Shown here: positions 25,987 to 34,026 of the stretch, one piece after another | How the letters are laid out: the number at the start of each line of letters is the position of its first letter | Position numbering within the stretch: position 1 is the first letter of the stretch | Source: Minwuia sp048007105 | Lineage (GTDB): Bacteria > Pseudomonadota > Alphaproteobacteria > Minwuiales > Minwuiaceae | Direction: 5' to 3' | DNA: 64,000 nucleotides | Assembly: GCF_048007105.1 (NCBI RefSeq) | Contig: NZ_CP180352.1 | Coordinates: 3,100,001-3,164,000 of the forward strand | Notes under the pieces: generated by a model | Told to the model about the DNA's origin: nothing | What the model saw: only the letters and a program-made list of their open reading frames with translations | Database searches by the model: none | Translations under genes and position numbers: made by a program

Positions 25987-27157
25987 ATGAAACGGAAGAT
26001 CACTTTCATTGCCGCTGTTGCAGCGGCTGCGGCCTGGGCGGGAACGTCCCTCGCCGAAACTCGCGGTGTCACCGATGACGAGGTCGTCTTCGGCACACAC
26101 ACCGCCATGTCCGGACCTGTTGCGGTCTGGGGCGTGCCGTCGGTCGAAGGCGCGAAGATGCGTTTCGACGAGGTCAATGACGCGGGCGGCGTTCACGGCC
26201 GCATGCTGAAGCTGGTGGTCGAGGACAACGAATACCAGGTTCCGAAGGCGGTTCAGGCGGCCAACAAGCTGATCAACCGCGACAACATCTTCGCGATGCT
26301 GATCGGTCTCGGCACTCCGATGAACAATGCGGTTCTGCCGCGTCAGCTCTCGGCGAACGTGCCGAACCTGTTCCCGTTCTCGTCGGCCCGCCAGATGTAC
26401 CAGCCGCTTCACAAGCTGAAGTTCGCCGGTGGTTCCAGCTACTACGATCAGATCCGGGCCGGCTACAAGCTGTTCGCCGAGACCAGGGGCAAGTCCAAGC
26501 CCTGCGTGATGTATCAGGACACCGACTTCGGCCGTGAGATCGAGGAAGGCGCCAAGGATCAGGCCGAAGTCATGGGCCATTCGATCATCGCCGAGACAGC
26601 CCACAAGCCGACCGACAAGGACTTCACCGCCGCTGTCACCAAGCTGCGTGAGGCCGGCTGCGATGTCGTCTACATGGGCACCATCGTTTCCGACACGATC
26701 ATCCCCTACGTGACCGCGCGGAAGATGGGCTGGGATGTCGACTTCGTCGGCTCCATCGCCACCTATAACGGCTTCACCTCCGGCGCCAAGGGCGGCGTGA
26801 CCGAAGGTTACATGGCCATGACCGGGTTCCAGATGGCCTATCCGGACGCGGAAGACGAGAAGGTCCGCACCTGGGCCAAGTCCTACTCCGACAAGTATGG
26901 CAAGACCCCGGACTTCCCGGCGCAGCTGGCCTACATCCTGGCCGACATGACCGTGATCGCGCTGGAGAATGCTGGCCGCGATCTCACCGTCGAACTCGCT
27001 GGTCTCGGGCTTCGAGCAGATCAAGGAGTACCGCGACATCTTTGGCGGACCGGTGGCCAGCTTCGGACCCGAGAAGCGTCAGGGCTCCAATGAGTTGTTC
27101 CTCGCCAAGGTGGAGAACGGCCGCTGGATCCGCATCGGTGAGAACATCGGCTACTGA
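25987..27157 (+). CDS. ABC transporter substrate-binding protein (LivK/HAAT type), copy 2, apparent frameshift
   Basis: This is a paralogue of the preceding binding protein with a signal peptide ending near SLA and the same mature start ETRGVT. The ATG at 25987 has GGGAGGAAG upstream. The frame breaks at 26993-26994, where GAACTCG appears in place of the expected GACTCG. Removing one A gives DSLVSGFEQIKEYRDIF, matching copy 1, and a 389-residue protein of exactly the same length. A terminator follows. The break is probably a sequencing error or a very recent mutation, since the rest is well conserved. Confidence 0.85.
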
Positions 27158-27189
27158 TCGCCGGTTCGCATACCGGTTGACCTGACCGG

Positions 27190-27229
27190 AGGCCCGGTCG
27201 CCCCAGTGGCGGCCGGGCCTTCTTCTTTT
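27190..27229 (+). terminator. Rho-independent terminator of the liv operon
   Basis: A strong hairpin with 13-base arms (AGGCCCGGTCGCC against GGCGGCCGGGCCT, one wobble pair) and a short loop is followed by TTCTTCTTTTC. It lies 33 bases after the second binding protein and marks the end of the operon that began at livH. Confidence 0.85.
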
Positions 27230-27389
27230 CGGGGTGTCGGACAGGGATCGCGATCAGCGGCGACGTTGGCAGCCGTTACTTCTGAAGATCGTGCAAGCGC
27301 ATGTGTTCGCGGACGCGACCGTCACCCGACGGCCTGCCGGATTGGCCGCGCGGCTTTCCGGTGACGGTCGAGGCGGAACGGTCTGAGGT

Positions 27390-27920
27390 TCAGCCCACAA
27401 CTTCCAGCTTGTAGAAATCGCCGGTGTCACCCTTGGCCTGGCCCGGCGCATCGTCGCCGACATAGCGGTAGAGCGGCTTGTCGACCAGGGTCAGCACCCA
27501 GGCATTCAGCGACTCGTTCCATGCCTTGCCCCACAAACCGGTGAGGCGGGTGTTCTCCGAGATGATCATCGGTTTCCAGGTGCTGGTGTCCTCGACCGAT
27601 GAGACGCCAAAATCGCGATCCTGCTTGCTCGCGTAGAGCGTCATGTCCTGCAGATCGGTCAGAATCTTGCCGACAACACGGAAATACTTCGCATTCGTGT
27701 AGTGATAGCCGGTGCCCGACAGGATCCGCATGGGCACGCGGTCCACAATGGGACGTTGGGCCCGACCGTATCCGGTCGACGTGGACCCGTAGTAGGGCAC
27801 GCTGAGGATCTCCTCCAGCGTTTCCTGCGCATCGACCGGATCGCCGATACGGACCTGTGCACTTGCAGGACCGGCCAGCGCAATTGCGACAGCGGATGCA
27901 ATCAGAACGGTTCTGAACAT
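27390..27920 (-). CDS. Exported protein with secreted-repeat (COG4315/Lipoprotein_15-like) motifs
   Basis: The 176-residue product has a signal peptide (hydrophobic residues 5-18, probable cut after ASA) and no lipobox cysteine. The C-terminal end PLYRYVGDDAPGQAKGDTG matches the secreted repeat of unknown function, usually written as Y-x-aromatic-x2-D. An earlier MTLYASKQDRDFG looks like a first, degenerate copy that lacks the usual cysteine pair. The start at 27920 has AGGAG 8 bases upstream. It is divergent from the DNA glycosylase gene. The function of the family is unknown. Confidence 0.72.
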   Translation of the reverse strand: MFRTVLIASAVAIALAGPASAQVRIGDPVDAQETLEEILSVPYYGSTSTGYGRAQRPIVDRVPMRILSGTGYHYTNAKYFRVVGKILTDLQDMTLYASKQDRDFGVSSVEDTSTWKPMIISENTRLTGLWGKAWNESLNAWVLTLVDKPLYRYVGDDAPGQAKGDTGDFYKLEVVG

Positions 27921-28066
27921 GTCATTTGCTCCTGAGCTCTGCTTCACGGGGCTGCGTCCATGGTTCCGCTACGGCCTCGAATTGGCAAATCACGATGCGA
28001 TGCGGTGTGAGAACGCTCACGGAACATATATGCTCCGCGGCCCGGATCAGTACGGAAGGATTCGCA

Positions 28067-29275
28067 ATGGTGGTGCGCCAGGAAATCGCGGCTGAAGTCC
28101 CGGCAGACGCAGCGCGGCGCATTCTTCTGGACCGTCAACAGCTCTCCCGCGATCCCGGCCGCCGCATCGAGGTCGACGAACTCAGGGACGTGATCCGGCG
28201 GATGGGCTTCGTGCAGGTCGACAGCGTCAATACGGTGGAACGTGCGCACCACATGATCCTGCATGCGCGCAGCCAGTCCTATCGCCCGAAGATGCTGGAG
28301 CGGCTGGTGGAGAAGGACAGGGCGCTGTTCGAGAACTGGACGCACGATGCGTCCGTCATCCCGACCGAATTCTATCCCTACTGGAAGCACCGGTTCGCGC
28401 GGCATGCGGAGAAACTGACCGAACGCTGGCGGAAATGGCGGCGGGAAGGCTTCGAGGAGCTGTTCGACGACATGCGCGGCCATGTGACCGAGAACGGACC
28501 GACCCGCGCGCGCGAGCTGGCGCCGGAGGAGAAGCAGGAGGCCGGCTGGTGGAACTGGCATCCCTCGAAGACGGCACTCGAGTTCCTGTGGCGAACGGGT
28601 GAACTGGCCGTCTGTCACCGGGAGGGGTTCGAGAAGTTCTACGACCTGTCGCACCGGGTGATTCCACCCGATCACCACGATGCCGAGGTCGGGCATGACG
28701 CCTTCATCGACTGGTGCTGCCGGGGTGCGCTGGACCGCCTCGGCATCGCCACGCCGGGTGAACTGGCCGCGTTCTGGGGCCTGATCTCGCCGGCCGAGGC
28801 AAAGCAATGGGCGGAAACGGAAGGGCTGTCATTGCCAAGAGTGAACGTCCGCGCCATCGATGGCTCGCGCCCCAGGGTGGCGCTTGCGGATCCGGCGGTC
28901 CTGGAACACGACGCACGCGGGATCGACCTGCCGTCCCGTATCCGCGTGTTGAGCCCCTTCGATCCGGTCCTGCGCGACCGCAAGCGCGCCGAGCGGCTGT
29001 TCGGCTTCGACTACCGCATCGAGATCTTCGTGCCCGAAGCCAAACGCAAATATGGCTACTACGTCTTCCCGCTGCTTGAAGACGACCGGTTCGTCGGGCG
29101 CATCGACATGAAGCGGACCGCGCCGGGTGGACCCCTGCATGTCCGGAAACTCTGGTGGGAGCCGGGTGTCCGGCGGTCGAAAGGACGCCTGCAGCGGCTG
29201 GAGAGCGAGCTGGAGCGGATTCGGCGCTTCGCAGGATGCAGTGACGTCACCTGGGCGGCAGACGCGCTGGATTGA
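28067..29275 (+). CDS. YcaQ/AlkX family DNA glycosylase (winged-helix, crosslink repair type)
   Basis: The 402-residue product matches the HTH_42/YcaQ family, whose E. coli member unhooks DNA interstrand crosslinks. The family QxD catalytic motif is present as QVD in GFVQVDSVNTVERAHH near residue 50. RARELAPEEK and winged-helix segments follow, with a C-terminal FDPVLRDRKRAERLFGFDY block typical of the family. The chosen ATG has AAGGA upstream; the frame is open farther back without a good site. It is divergent from the secreted-repeat gene. Confidence 0.85.
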   Translation: MVVRQEIAAEVPADAARRILLDRQQLSRDPGRRIEVDELRDVIRRMGFVQVDSVNTVERAHHMILHARSQSYRPKMLERLVEKDRALFENWTHDASVIPTEFYPYWKHRFARHAEKLTERWRKWRREGFEELFDDMRGHVTENGPTRARELAPEEKQEAGWWNWHPSKTALEFLWRTGELAVCHREGFEKFYDLSHRVIPPDHHDAEVGHDAFIDWCCRGALDRLGIATPGELAAFWGLISPAEAKQWAETEGLSLPRVNVRAIDGSRPRVALADPAVLEHDARGIDLPSRIRVLSPFDPVLRDRKRAERLFGFDYRIEIFVPEAKRKYGYYVFPLLEDDRFVGRIDMKRTAPGGPLHVRKLWWEPGVRRSKGRLQRLESELERIRRFAGCSDVTWAADALD

Positions 29276-29328
29276 CGGAGGCACGGCCTTGTCCGACCCT
29301 GTCTCGAACAAGGGAGGGGAGGCCCGGC

Positions 29329-29877
29329 ATGCTGCATCAGATCCGGCGGATCATCACGACCAATGACGCGAACGGGCGGTCCCGGATCCTGTCGGACGCG
29401 CCGACGCCGCACACGATCGAATCGGCGCCCAACCGGGGCCTGATCAACATCTGGGGTATCGACGGTGCGCCGCCGGACATGACGGACACGGACGGGGCGA
29501 AGCACGTGACGCGCCTCAGCCCGCCGGACGGCGGCAGCGCCTTCCGCTTCTTCCAGCTGCCGCCCCGAAATCCGGATGGCGACAAGGCGGCGGCGGAAGT
29601 CGAGGCCGCGAAGGCCTTCGCCGCGATGGGGGACCCCGAGGCGCGGGTGGATACCTCGCGTCACCCGAACATGCACCGCACGATTTCAATCGATTACATC
29701 ATTCTCCTGAAAGGGCGCGTGAAGCTGATCCTGGACGATGACGAAGCGGTCCTGGAGCCCTTCGACGTGGTCATCCAGCGCGAGACCAACCATGCGTGGG
29801 AGAACCTGTCGGACGAGCCGGCACTGCTGATCGCCGTCCTCATGGACACACATGGTGCGAAAGGAAGCCTGTCATGA
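29329..29877 (+). CDS. Cupin domain-containing protein
   Basis: The 182-residue protein has a single C-terminal cupin barrel around residues 105-170. It includes IDYIILLKGRVKLILDD, a modified second motif with LEPFDVVIQRETNHAWENLSD and a metal-ligand-like histidine in NHAW. A strong GGGAGGGGAGG site precedes the ATG, and the stop overlaps the start of the MetE-like gene (ATGA). Such cupins often bind or sense small molecules, or remove a group from an aromatic acid. No specific reaction can be assigned. Confidence 0.82.
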   Translation: MLHQIRRIITTNDANGRSRILSDAPTPHTIESAPNRGLINIWGIDGAPPDMTDTDGAKHVTRLSPPDGGSAFRFFQLPPRNPDGDKAAAEVEAAKAFAAMGDPEARVDTSRHPNMHRTISIDYIILLKGRVKLILDDDEAVLEPFDVVIQRETNHAWENLSDEPALLIAVLMDTHGAKGSLS

Positions 29878-31034
29878 GTGCCGGCCGGATCCTGACCACC
29901 CATGCCGGCAGCCTGCCGCGCGACCCGCGTCTCCGGCCGCTGTTCGCCGCCCAGTCGAAGGGCGAGGCCGTCGACGAGACCGAAATGCGGGCCGCGATCG
30001 AGGAAGCCACGGCGGCGACGGTCGACCGACAGCTATCGGTCGGGCTCGACCTCATCAACGACGGTGAGCAGGGCCGGGAGAGCTTCTTCACCTATGTCCA
30101 GCACCGCATGACCGGTTTCGGCGGCAAGAGCGAACGCGCCTTCATGGCCGACCGCATCCATTTTAAGGAATTCGCCGAACGCAGCGTGGCCCAGGCGATG
30201 GCTGCCGACCGGGTGAGTCTGATGGCCGCGCCAAGGGCCGTCGGGGAGATCGCCTACACCGATGCCGGGCGTGCGGCCATGACCGCCGAATGCGACCGGC
30301 TGAACCGCGTTCTGGCCGAACGCACGGGCTTCGCGGGCGCCTTCATGACCGCGCCGTCGCCGGGGATCATCGCTGCCGCCATGCAGAACGACCACTATCC
30401 GGACATGGCTAGTTACATCGAAGCCCTGGCGCAGGCGCTCCGCAACGAGTACCGGCAGGCCATCGGATCCGGCTTCCTTCTGCAGATCGACGCGCCCGAT
30501 CTTGCGCTGGAGCGGCACACGCTGTTTCACGGCAAGCCGCTGGAGGAGTTTCTCGGCTTCGTTCGCGCGGTTCTGGCCGCGATCAACCGCGCGCTGGAAG
30601 GGCTGCCGCAGGAGAAGGTCCGGCTGCATGTCTGCTGGGGCAACTACGAGGGGCCGCATGTCTTCGACGTGCCGCTGGCGGACATCTGGGACGATGTGTC
30701 GACGGCCCGCGCCGGATACTATCTGCTGTCCATGGCCAATCCCCGCCATGCCCATGAATTCAAGCACTTCCGCGACCATGCGCTGCCGGAAGGCGCCACG
30801 CTGATCGCCGGGGTGATCGACACGACGACGAACTATGTCGAGCATCCGGAAGTGGTCGCGGACCGCATCGAACGGATCGCGACGGCGGTCGGTGACCCTT
30901 CGCGGATCATGGCCGGCACCGACTGCGGCTTCGAGACCGCATCCGGCTTTGTGGCCGTGTCCCCGGATGTGGTCTGGGCCAAGCTGGAGGCGCTGACCGA
31001 GGGCGCGGCGCTCGCCAGTCAGCGCCTGTTCTGA
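29874..31034 (+). CDS. Cobalamin-independent methionine synthase II (MetE C-terminal-like) family protein
   Basis: The 386-residue protein resembles the C-terminal half of MetE: TTHAGSLPR at the start, HVCWGNYEGPH with the zinc-ligand H-x-C pair near residue 245, and AGTDCGFET near 345 holding the last cysteine. Stand-alone members move alkyl groups between thiols or act in catabolism. The gene overlaps the cupin gene, and this cupin/MetE-like pairing suggests a joint catabolic role instead of bulk methionine synthesis. No MetE N-terminal domain is present. Confidence 0.83.
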   Translation: MSAGRILTTHAGSLPRDPRLRPLFAAQSKGEAVDETEMRAAIEEATAATVDRQLSVGLDLINDGEQGRESFFTYVQHRMTGFGGKSERAFMADRIHFKEFAERSVAQAMAADRVSLMAAPRAVGEIAYTDAGRAAMTAECDRLNRVLAERTGFAGAFMTAPSPGIIAAAMQNDHYPDMASYIEALAQALRNEYRQAIGSGFLLQIDAPDLALERHTLFHGKPLEEFLGFVRAVLAAINRALEGLPQEKVRLHVCWGNYEGPHVFDVPLADIWDDVSTARAGYYLLSMANPRHAHEFKHFRDHALPEGATLIAGVIDTTTNYVEHPEVVADRIERIATAVGDPSRIMAGTDCGFETASGFVAVSPDVVWAKLEALTEGAALASQRLF

Positions 31035-31040
31035 CGCCGC

Positions 31041-31547
31041 CTACATGGTCGAATTCGGGTTGTAGGGCAGGTCGGTATTGCCATAGTCCACGCCCATCCG
31101 GTGCAGTTCGGACGTCACCTGAGAGCGGTGATGGGTGGCGTGATTGAACATCTGCATCAGCAGGAACTGGCGCGGCAGGCTGGTGCGCCTGTTGGCCGCC
31201 GGTCGCGTGAAGGTGACCGTCTCGGCGAACCAGTCGGCATCGACCTCGCCGAAACGTGCTTCGACCGCCGCATCGAAGTCGCGCCGTGCGTCGCAGAGCA
31301 TGCTCCAGTCGGCACAGAACGGCTTGCCGGGTTCGAATACCGTCGGCGCCTCGCCGCTGTCGGCCAGCCGGAACAGCAGGTCGTCGACCATCAGGATGTG
31401 ATCGAGGGTCAGCCGGATCGAGCGGAAGAACATGCCGCGATCCTGCTCGCGGGCCTCTTGCCCGATCTCCCGGCAGATTCCGTACAGCTTCTCGTTCTGC
31501 CATTCGTTGTAGCGGGCCATCTCGATGCCCCAGCCTTGCGCGTCCAT
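31041..31547 (-). CDS. DinB family protein
   Basis: The 168-residue four-helix-bundle protein has the expected histidine triad: H in DHILMVDDLLF near residue 47 and two in HATHHRSQ near 140. DinB/YfiT proteins bind a metal and often act as thiol-dependent transferases. I prefer the ATG at 31547, with GGTGGGGG about 8 bases upstream, over one 18 bases earlier. It is convergent with the MetE-like gene, six bases apart, and the two do not share a promoter. Confidence 0.85.
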   Translation of the reverse strand: MDAQGWGIEMARYNEWQNEKLYGICREIGQEAREQDRGMFFRSIRLTLDHILMVDDLLFRLADSGEAPTVFEPGKPFCADWSMLCDARRDFDAAVEARFGEVDADWFAETVTFTRPAANRRTSLPRQFLLMQMFNHATHHRSQVTSELHRMGVDYGNTDLPYNPNSTM

Positions 31548-31633
31548 GCCATACCCCCACCGCATTCCTTCGCGGGCGCGTTTCGACTAACGTGCCGCCG
31601 CAACAGAACTAGGGCGAGCGGGAGGAGAAGGCC

Positions 31634-33061
31634 ATGTTCATCGCAGGTGCGTGGAGCGAGGCAAAGTCGGGCGCGGAATTCGGCGTCCTGAACCCGGCGA
31701 CGGGCGAGGAAATCACCACCGTGCCGGACGGCGGGCAGGAAGCTGCGAAGCGCGCGATCGACGCCGCGCATGCAGCCTTCCAGTCCTGGAAACACACCAC
31801 CGCCTATCAGCGCGCCGAGATCCTGCGCCGGGCCTACGATCTGATGATCGAGCGCAAGGAGCATCTCGCCCGCACCATGACGGAAGAGCAGGGCAAGCCG
31901 ATCAAGGCCGCTCGCACCGAGGTTCAGTACGGCGCGGACTACCTGCTCTGGTTCGCCGAGGAGGCGAAGCGGAACTACGGCGAGACCATTCCTTCGGCCC
32001 GCGCCGACCAGCGCTTCATCGTGCTGCACCAGCCGGTTGGTGTGGTCGCCGCCATCACGCCCTGGAACTATCCGGTCTCGATGATCACCCGCAAGGTCGG
32101 GCCGGCGCTCGCCGCGGGCTGCACCGTTGTGCTGAAGCCGGCCGAGGCGACGCCACTCTGCGCCATCGAGACCTTCAAGATCCTGATCGATGCGGGCGTG
32201 CCGGACGGCGTCATCAATCTGGTCACGGCGCTGGACCCGAAACCCATCGGCGAGGAGTTCTGCACCAATCCGAAGGTCCGGAAGCTGACCTTCACCGGCT
32301 CCACGGCTGTCGGCCGGATGCTGGCCGGCAAGGCCGCGGCGAACATGAAGCGCGTTTCCTGCGAACTCGGCGGCCACGCGCCGTTCATGGTCTTCAAGGA
32401 TGCCGATCCGGTGCACGCGGCAAAGGGCGCCCAGGCGGTCAAGTTCCTGAACACCGGCCAGGCCTGCATCAGTCCGAACCGCATGTATGTCCACAAGAGC
32501 GCTGAGGACGCCTTCCTGTCGACGCTGTCGAGCCGGGTTTCCAAGCTGAAGGCCGGCTCGGGATTCGAGGAGGGCGTCGCTATCGGGCCGCTGGTCAACC
32601 CGGCGGCCGTCGACAAGGTCGCCCGTCAGGTCGAGGACGCCGCCGCGAAGGGCGCCGAGATCGTCACCGGCGGCAAGCGCCTGACCGAGGGCGACCTCGG
32701 ACGCGGCTACTTCTATGCGCCGACGGTGCTGCACGGGGTCGACCCGTCGATGGACATCTACCGCGAGGAGACCTTCGGGCCGGTCGCGCCGGTGATCACC
32801 TTCGAAGACGAGGAAGAGGCGCTCGCGCTTGCCAACGACACCGAATATGGCCTCGCCGCCTACGTCTACACCCGCGACATCACCCGGGCGATGCGCATGT
32901 TCGAGGGGCTGGAGTTCGGCATCATCGGCATCAACGACATCAACCCGACGTCCGCGGCGGCGCCCTTCGGCGGCTGGAAGAATTCGGGCCTGGGACGCGA
33001 AGGCGCCCGGGAGGGTCTTGGCGAGTATCTGGAAACCAAGATGGGCGGCTTCTCGATCTGA
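31634..33061 (+). CDS. NAD(P)-dependent aldehyde dehydrogenase (succinate-semialdehyde dehydrogenase-like)
   Basis: The 475-residue enzyme has all key aldehyde dehydrogenase features: the TPWNYPVSM cofactor region near residue 143, FTGSTAVGRML near 225, the general base in CELGGHAPF near 249 and the catalytic cysteine in NTGQACISPNR near 283. It resembles GabD-type succinate-semialdehyde dehydrogenases most closely by pattern. A GGGAGGAGAAGG ribosome site precedes the start. Its stop meets the stop of the CinA-type gene head on (TGATCA). Confidence 0.9.
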   Translation: MFIAGAWSEAKSGAEFGVLNPATGEEITTVPDGGQEAAKRAIDAAHAAFQSWKHTTAYQRAEILRRAYDLMIERKEHLARTMTEEQGKPIKAARTEVQYGADYLLWFAEEAKRNYGETIPSARADQRFIVLHQPVGVVAAITPWNYPVSMITRKVGPALAAGCTVVLKPAEATPLCAIETFKILIDAGVPDGVINLVTALDPKPIGEEFCTNPKVRKLTFTGSTAVGRMLAGKAAANMKRVSCELGGHAPFMVFKDADPVHAAKGAQAVKFLNTGQACISPNRMYVHKSAEDAFLSTLSSRVSKLKAGSGFEEGVAIGPLVNPAAVDKVARQVEDAAAKGAEIVTGGKRLTEGDLGRGYFYAPTVLHGVDPSMDIYREETFGPVAPVITFEDEEEALALANDTEYGLAAYVYTRDITRAMRMFEGLEFGIIGINDINPTSAAAPFGGWKNSGLGREGAREGLGEYLETKMGGFSI

Positions 33062-33556
33062 TCAGCCGCCTGTCTGCTGCTCCAGCATCCGCAGCGCCTG
33101 GAGAACGGTCTGGCGGCGGATGAAGGTGCGGCCGCGATCGGCGAAGACGTGACGCTGGTGCAGGGTCGTTCGCCCCTTGCGGGCGCAGGCCAGATGGACC
33201 AGCCCGACCGGCTTCTCGGCGCTGCCGCCGCCCGGACCCGCGACACCCGTGACCGCCACCACGACGTCGGCGTTCGAGTGCTGCAGACCGCCTTCCGCCA
33301 TGGCGATGGCGACTGGCTCGGAGACCGCGCCGTGGCGCTCGATCAGGCCCATGGGCACGCCGGCCAGTTCGTTCTTCGCCTCGTTGGAATAGGTGACGAA
33401 GCCGCGGTCGACCACGTCCGAGGAACCGGCGATCTCCGTCAGCAGTCCGGCGATCAGGCCGCCGGTGCAGCTTTCGACGCTGGCGGCCTTGAGGCCCCGA
33501 GCCCGGAAGATGTCGAGCAGGCGCGCCGAGGCGGCGGTCATGGCGGGATCGAACAT
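33062..33556 (-). CDS. CinA-family nicotinamide-nucleotide amidohydrolase (PncC type)
   Basis: The 164-residue protein corresponds to the stand-alone C-terminal domain of CinA. It includes SVESCTGGLIAGLLTEIAGSS near residue 25, GFVTYSNEAKNELAGV, and VTGVAGPGGGSAEKPVGLVH near 112. The domain turns nicotinamide mononucleotide into nicotinate mononucleotide and ammonia, recycling NAD breakdown products. The start overlaps the pgpA stop, so it is the distal gene of ispDF-pgpA-pncC. Confidence 0.9.
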   Translation of the reverse strand: MFDPAMTAASARLLDIFRARGLKAASVESCTGGLIAGLLTEIAGSSDVVDRGFVTYSNEAKNELAGVPMGLIERHGAVSEPVAIAMAEGGLQHSNADVVVAVTGVAGPGGGSAEKPVGLVHLACARKGRTTLHQRHVFADRGRTFIRRQTVLQALRMLEQQTGG

Positions 33557-34026
33557 CAGAACAAACTCCAGAGCCAGTGGATGAGAAGGAGACAGATCGC
33601 GGCGAGTATGCCCGCAATGATGTCGTCGATCATGGTGCCGAGCGCGCCCTTCACGCGCCGGTCCGCCCAGCCGACGGGGCCGGCCTTCCAGATATCGAAC
33701 AGCCGGAACAACAGGAAACCGGCGAGCAGCCAGACCCAGCCGGCGTCGGGCGCGGCGAGATAGGTGGTCCAGAGACCGGCAACCTCGTCAATGACCACTT
33801 CCGAGGGGTCGTTCTGGTTGCGGACGCGCTTCATGTGCCGGTGTGCGGCCCACCAGCCGATCAGGAAGGCGAGCACCACGCCGGCTGCCAGCCAGGATCG
33901 CCCGCCATACTCCAGGATCGCCCAGCCTGCCGGAACACCGGCAACCGTGCCCCATGTCCCGGGCGCCGGGCGGATGAATCCGGTCCAGCCCCAGGTGGCC
34001 ACAAAGGTCGCGACGCGGTTGATCAC
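33556..34026 (-). CDS. pgpA: Phosphatidylglycerophosphatase A
   Basis: This is a 156-residue inner-membrane enzyme with four hydrophobic stretches. The PgpA signature FRLFDIWKAGPVGWADR is followed by KGALGTMIDDIIAG. It removes phosphate from phosphatidylglycerol phosphate to give phosphatidylglycerol. I place the start at the GTG at 34026, which overlaps the ispDF stop (GTGA) and gives the usual length; the longer upstream frame is a shadow of ispDF. Its stop overlaps the next start. Confidence 0.9.
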   Translation of the reverse strand: MINRVATFVATWGWTGFIRPAPGTWGTVAGVPAGWAILEYGGRSWLAAGVVLAFLIGWWAAHRHMKRVRNQNDPSEVVIDEVAGLWTTYLAAPDAGWVWLLAGFLLFRLFDIWKAGPVGWADRRVKGALGTMIDDIIAGILAAICLLLIHWLWSLF

